Shown in pieces: positions 5,161 to 7,539 of a DNA stretch of 7,539 nucleotides. Origin of the DNA: JANNSW01 sp031431235 (GTDB lineage: Bacteria > Pseudomonadota > Alphaproteobacteria > Rhizobiales > Hyphomicrobiaceae). The notes beneath the pieces were generated by a model. That model saw only the letters and a list, made by a program, of their open reading frames with translations, did no database searches and was not told the DNA's origin. The translations under genes were made by a program, and so were the position numbers. Within the stretch, counting starts at the first letter, position 1, and each line of letters starts with the position of its first letter. The stretch spans positions 1 through 7,539 of the forward strand of contig JANPDA010000195.1 of assembly GCA_031431235.1 (NCBI GenBank). Reading direction: 5' to 3'.

Positions 5161-6271
5161 TCACCAGTCCGATCCGGGTTCCGCGGAATGGTGGACCGAG
5201 CTGCCTCCGGCCAGCTGGTACAATGCTCGCTGCGACTGCCAGTTGACGAATTGCGAGAAGCTGTCGACCTGGTCGTCGTGGCGTCCGTTCGGAAAGGCCA
5301 GTAGCTCATTCAAGAAGTCGCTCAGCCATGGCGCTTCGCGCGGACGCCAAACCTGCCCGGCCTCGATCCGCGGACTTGCCGCTTCGAGACGCGTGATCTT
5401 TTCGCCCACGGGCTTGATGCCGATCGGATGCGGGAGGCCCGGGAGAGGGCTATGGCGCAAATCCTGGAGCAGGCTCAGCCCCAAGCCGGCAAGCTCGACG
5501 AGGACGACCCCGGCGCGGTGCTGCTGGGCATGCTGGGCCATGTGGCGGCGTAGGGTAGGAAAGTCGACCCGGCCCCGCCAGACATCGATCAGAAAGTAGT
5601 GAGGGTGGCGAACGAGCCAGGTTGTGCAAGGCCGAGTAGTCGGCCATCGACGATTTCGAGGTCGCGAGGTCCCAACTCTGGACGACCACTCGGCTCCCAC
5701 CCGCCTCCGGCGGCGCCTCATAGGTCTGCAACCGGCTTCGTTTGACGAGGTTGCCTTCCAGAGGCACAGGCCTCTGCTGATATTGCGCCGAGAAGGCGAG
5801 GCTACCCATCTGGGCCTTCAGCTGATAGAGATTGGCCAGCGACTGCCGTTGAGGGTGGAGGACATCGTCGACGCGCCGATGATGGATACGTCCCGGCCCG
5901 ATCGCGATCGATTGATCAACGATCGCGATCGCTGGCAGGTCGAGGTGATGCCAGCCGCCCTGCTCGATCAGTTGACCGGCGAGGTCCTCTTCGTGCAGCC
6001 GCTGCATGACCGCAATGATGACGCCGCGCTCGGGGGCGTTGAGGCGGGTCAGCAGCGTTCCGCTGAACCAGGCGATCACATCCGACCGCTTGGACTGCGA
6101 GGTGGCATCCTCGGCTTTCATGGGATCATCGATAATGATCACGTCGGCGCCGCGACCTGTCAAAGTGCCGCCCATCGAGGTTGCAATTCGCCCGCCGCCG
6201 CTTGTTGTAAGAGACTCCGAGTCAGTCAGGCGACGCCAGCGCGTCTTGGGGAAGAGTTTCCGGTACCTAAC
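5161..6271 (-). pseudogene. Phage terminase large subunit remnant (N-truncated, frameshifted)
   Basis: Remains of a DNA-packaging motor subunit (ATPase plus RNase H-like nuclease). Similarity begins around 6271 with YRKLFPKTRW, so roughly the first quarter of a usual protein of about 450-500 residues is missing, including the Walker A site. Walker B is present as ADVIIIDDP, followed by the motor motif AVMQRLHEEDLAGQLIEQGG and then the linker AQYQQRPVPLEGNLVK. The nuclease domain starts with VQSWDLATS. At 5628-5629 one extra T (minus strand) shifts the frame: the first phase ends in ADYSAL and the second resumes at CTTWLVRHPHYFLIDV, continuing through PIGIKPVGEKITRL to the late nuclease motif FPNGRHDDQVDSFSQF, with the stop at 5161. 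No other phage genes adjoin it, and the right break lies just upstream of the cupin gene. It is thus a prophage or gene-transfer-agent fossil and cannot make an active terminase. Confidence 0.88.
5899..5931. repeat. Duplicated 12-bp palindrome, GATC cluster
   Basis: The perfect palindrome cgatcgcgatcg occurs twice (5899-5910 and 5920-5931), flanking attgatcaa, so five GATC sites fall within 33 bases. It lies inside the terminase remnant, where the reading AIAIVDQSIAIGPG still fits the family, so it may be a local duplication or chance. No function is visible. Confidence 0.5.
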
Positions 6272-6315
6272 TATCGCGGCGTACGCTTTACGTTGCCGCG
6301 AGGCAAGGAGTGAAA

Positions 6316-6648
6316 ATGAAGATTCCGCCACTATCATTCCAGTCCATCAATTGGGCCGAGGTCGAGCCGGTGCGCCATCCCGGCGAAACTGGCTACTGTG
6401 ACTGGAGGACCTTCAACAATGCTGACTTGCGCGTCCGCATCATCGAGTATTCCGCCGGCTACAAGGCCGACCATTGGTGTGATCGCGGACACGTAGTCTA
6501 CATCCTGGAAGGCCAAATCACAATCGAACTCAAGGACGGACGCGAGTTCCATTTCACGCCCGGCATGAGCTACGAGGTATCGGATTTCGGCGACGCTGCG
6601 CATCGCTCCTACACGGAAAAGGGCGCGAAGAGCTTCATCGTCGACTGA
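6316..6648 (+). CDS. DHCW-motif cupin-fold protein
   Basis: Small single-domain cupin of 110 residues, complete. The family signature ADHWCDRGHVVYILEGQ contains the first cupin motif with its conserved His/Cys/Glu pattern; the second motif is around FTPGMSYEVSDFGDAAHRSY, and it ends in KSFIVD, as is typical of this conserved protein. No enzymatic role is established for the family that I know of; the fold suggests binding of a metal or small ligand. The start is ATG at 6316, five bases after a perfect AAGGAG (6305-6310); an in-frame GTG at 6310 would overlap that site and is less likely. It is the only plus-strand gene, standing alone between two decayed genes of mobile origin, with no clear promoter hexamers in the short region before it. 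It may have arrived with that DNA or simply survived next to it. Confidence 0.88.
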   Translation: MKIPPLSFQSINWAEVEPVRHPGETGYCDWRTFNNADLRVRIIEYSAGYKADHWCDRGHVVYILEGQITIELKDGREFHFTPGMSYEVSDFGDAAHRSYTEKGAKSFIVD

Positions 6649-6834
6649 CGCTGCCATTCGACGCCACGACCGAACCGGAGGCGGTGACCCTCCTTCACGA
6701 GCCGACCCATTCGACGGCGATCGAATCCCGCTGCAACCGCAACCTCGGCAAATGCTTTGGGGACGATCGGTACGCCGTCGAGGAGCTCGCTGAGGTCGTG
6801 CTCCGCATTCCTCTGTGCTGAGCTGGGGATCACG
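6648..6834 (+). pseudogene. ardC: ArdC-type antirestriction / zincin-like metallopeptidase remnant
   Basis: Decayed fragment without a start codon, beginning at the cupin stop. In the phase starting at 6648 the translation contains LPFDATTEPEAVTLLHEPTHS, recognisable as the zinc site of ArdC-like proteins (usually TLAHELTHWT; the HExxH His-Glu-His are at 6696-6701 and 6708-6710), followed by ESRCNRNLGKCFGDDRYAVEEL, matching the family pattern SRLDRDFGxRFGDEAYAxEEL. A frameshift near 6790-6804 then moves the reading to AFLCAELGIT (6805-6834), the next conserved block. Several typical residues are replaced and the similarity stops two bases before the methyltransferase stop. Intact ArdC proteins protect incoming plasmid or conjugative-element DNA against restriction. 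The fragment is too short and broken to work. Recognition is from motif memory, not a search, but two conserved blocks in order on each side of the shift make chance unlikely. Confidence 0.7.
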
Positions 6835-6835
6835 G

Positions 6836-7465
6836 TTACACGATCTCGTAGGCGTAGATCTTGTGGGCGATCTCGGGCTCGCCGGTCGGCAGCGAGAAGA
6901 AGGCAGGCGTCTCGAAGCGCTTGCGCCAGCGGCCTGCCTGCTCATGGTGGGCGACGCGGGCGGGGTAGGCGGGCAGTTGCTCGGCATCGACACGCAGGCT
7001 GAAGACGGAGAGGCCGCCCTTCCGCGTGACGCGGATGATCTCGTCGAAGCTCTCGGGCGGTGCATGACCGGGCGAGATGCAGCCGGTCGCAAGGCTCGTG
7101 GCGAACTGGCCGTCGGCGAAGGCGAGTGGCTCGCCGAGCGTCATCTTGCGGAGCTCGGCATAGATGCCCTTACCCCGGGCGATGGCGAGCATGCCATCTG
7201 ACAGGTCGATGCCGATGAAGGGCCCATAGCCGGCCAATGCGAGCGCCTCCGACTGCAGTCCGGTGCCGCAGCCGGCGTCGAGGATCGGTCCTGCACCCGG
7301 AGCCCTGTGCATCGCGAGCACTGCCGCGACAACCGCCGGGACACGGTAGCCCGACTTCATCAGGTCGGCATCGTATTGGCTCGCCCAGGCATCGTAGTAC
7401 CGCTCCCGGTCGGCATTGGTCTCGACCGCCCAGGCGTGTCCGAGTGCCGTGTCCGATCGGCTCAT
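6836..7465 (-). CDS. Class I SAM-dependent methyltransferase
   Basis: Rossmann-fold methyltransferase of 209 residues, complete. After a helical N-terminus with YYDAWASQYDADLMKSGYR (23-41), SAM motif I is ILDAGCGTG (61-69), motif II is FIGIDLSDGML, and a later strand is GGLSVFSLRV. The YDxWAxxYDxDL opening followed by GY(R)xP resembles the METTL27/WBSCR27-like group. The substrate is unknown; small-molecule methylation is typical of such short stand-alone enzymes. The ATG at 7465 has GGAGG (7473-7477) seven bases upstream and overlaps the stop of the preceding dehydrogenase as ATGA, so the two genes are co-transcribed and probably translationally coupled. The 3' end abuts the ArdC remnant within two bases, which marks the likely edge of the mobile-element debris. 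Confidence 0.9.
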   Translation of the reverse strand: MSRSDTALGHAWAVETNADRERYYDAWASQYDADLMKSGYRVPAVVAAVLAMHRAPGAGPILDAGCGTGLQSEALALAGYGPFIGIDLSDGMLAIARGKGIYAELRKMTLGEPLAFADGQFATSLATGCISPGHAPPESFDEIIRVTRKGGLSVFSLRVDAEQLPAYPARVAHHEQAGRWRKRFETPAFFSLPTGEPEIAHKIYAYEIV

Positions 7466-7539
7466 GGCCTGTCCTCCATCGTCACCACGATGTTGCCGAC
7501 ATGGGCCTTGCGCATGAAGACCTGCTGTGCCTCGGCCAG
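7462..7539 (-). CDS. C-terminal tail of a medium-chain dehydrogenase/reductase (partial)
   Basis: Only the last 25 codons are inside the window. The reading AEAQQVFMRKAHVGNIVVTM is the usual closing segment of zinc-type or quinone-oxidoreductase-like medium-chain dehydrogenases (a helix ending in F, then HVGxIVV as the last strand). Substrate and subfamily cannot be told from this piece. Its stop overlaps the methyltransferase start (ATGA), so it is the upstream gene of that operon. Confidence 0.65.
   Translation of the reverse strand: MAEAQQVFMRKAHVGNIVVTMEDRP

Noticed and set aside
5096..5599. Plus-strand open frame opposite the terminase nuclease domain
   Set aside because: The minus strand holds clear terminase motifs such as HDDQVDS; the plus translation is Ser/Arg-rich with no recognisable motif.
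5624..6313. Plus-strand open frame of 229 codons opposite the terminase
   Set aside because: High GC leaves the antisense strand open; no domain is visible, and it ends at the cupin start by coincidence of the TGA in the ribosome-site region.
6609..6833. Minus-strand open frame of 74 codons between cupin and methyltransferase
   Set aside because: It is antisense to the cupin end and to the ArdC-like remnant, and I recognise no family in it.

Overview
The window looks like chromosomal DNA of a GC-rich alphaproteobacterium, probably Hyphomicrobiales. This is inferred from roughly 60-65% GC, dense ATGA-type gene overlaps, and the style of the regulator, NusG-like, DHCW-cupin and methyltransferase proteins; no rRNA or other taxonomic marker is present.

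Positions 1-5023, all on the minus strand, form one polysaccharide or nonulosonate-type biosynthesis operon, read from right to left. A promoter at 5050-5078 sits in an array of three 14-bp repeats. It precedes a winged-helix/Rossmann regulator, a NusG/RfaH-like elongation factor (ATGA overlap), an 82-bp gap with two ops-like elements, gmd (GDP-mannose 4,6-dehydratase), a NeuB-family sialic/legionaminic/pseudaminic acid synthase, a TIM-barrel sugar isomerase/epimerase, and a CBS-domain plus DegT-type aminotransferase fusion cut by the window edge. The last four genes are chained by stop/start overlaps (TGATG, TTGA, GTGA). The likely product is an activated amino sugar or nonulosonic acid for a capsule, O-antigen or glycosylated surface structure, with the first two genes controlling transcription and elongation of the locus.

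Positions 5024-5160 hold the operon promoter, the repeat array and a hairpin. Positions 5161-6271 (minus) are a decayed phage terminase large subunit, missing its N-terminal ATPase half and carrying a one-base frameshift. A small intact DHCW-type cupin gene follows on the plus strand (6316-6648). Directly behind it, 6648-6834 carries a short frameshifted remnant of an ArdC-type antirestriction/zincin-like metallopeptidase. This stretch therefore looks like a graveyard of mobile-element DNA.

From 6836 to the end, on the minus strand, lie a class I SAM-dependent methyltransferase and the C-terminal tail of a medium-chain dehydrogenase/reductase, overlapping by ATGA as an ordinary two-gene operon.

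The observations most worth following are the paired ops-like elements immediately downstream of the RfaH-like gene, the phased repeats over the operon promoter, the CBS-aminotransferase fusion, and the unlabelled ArdC remnant.
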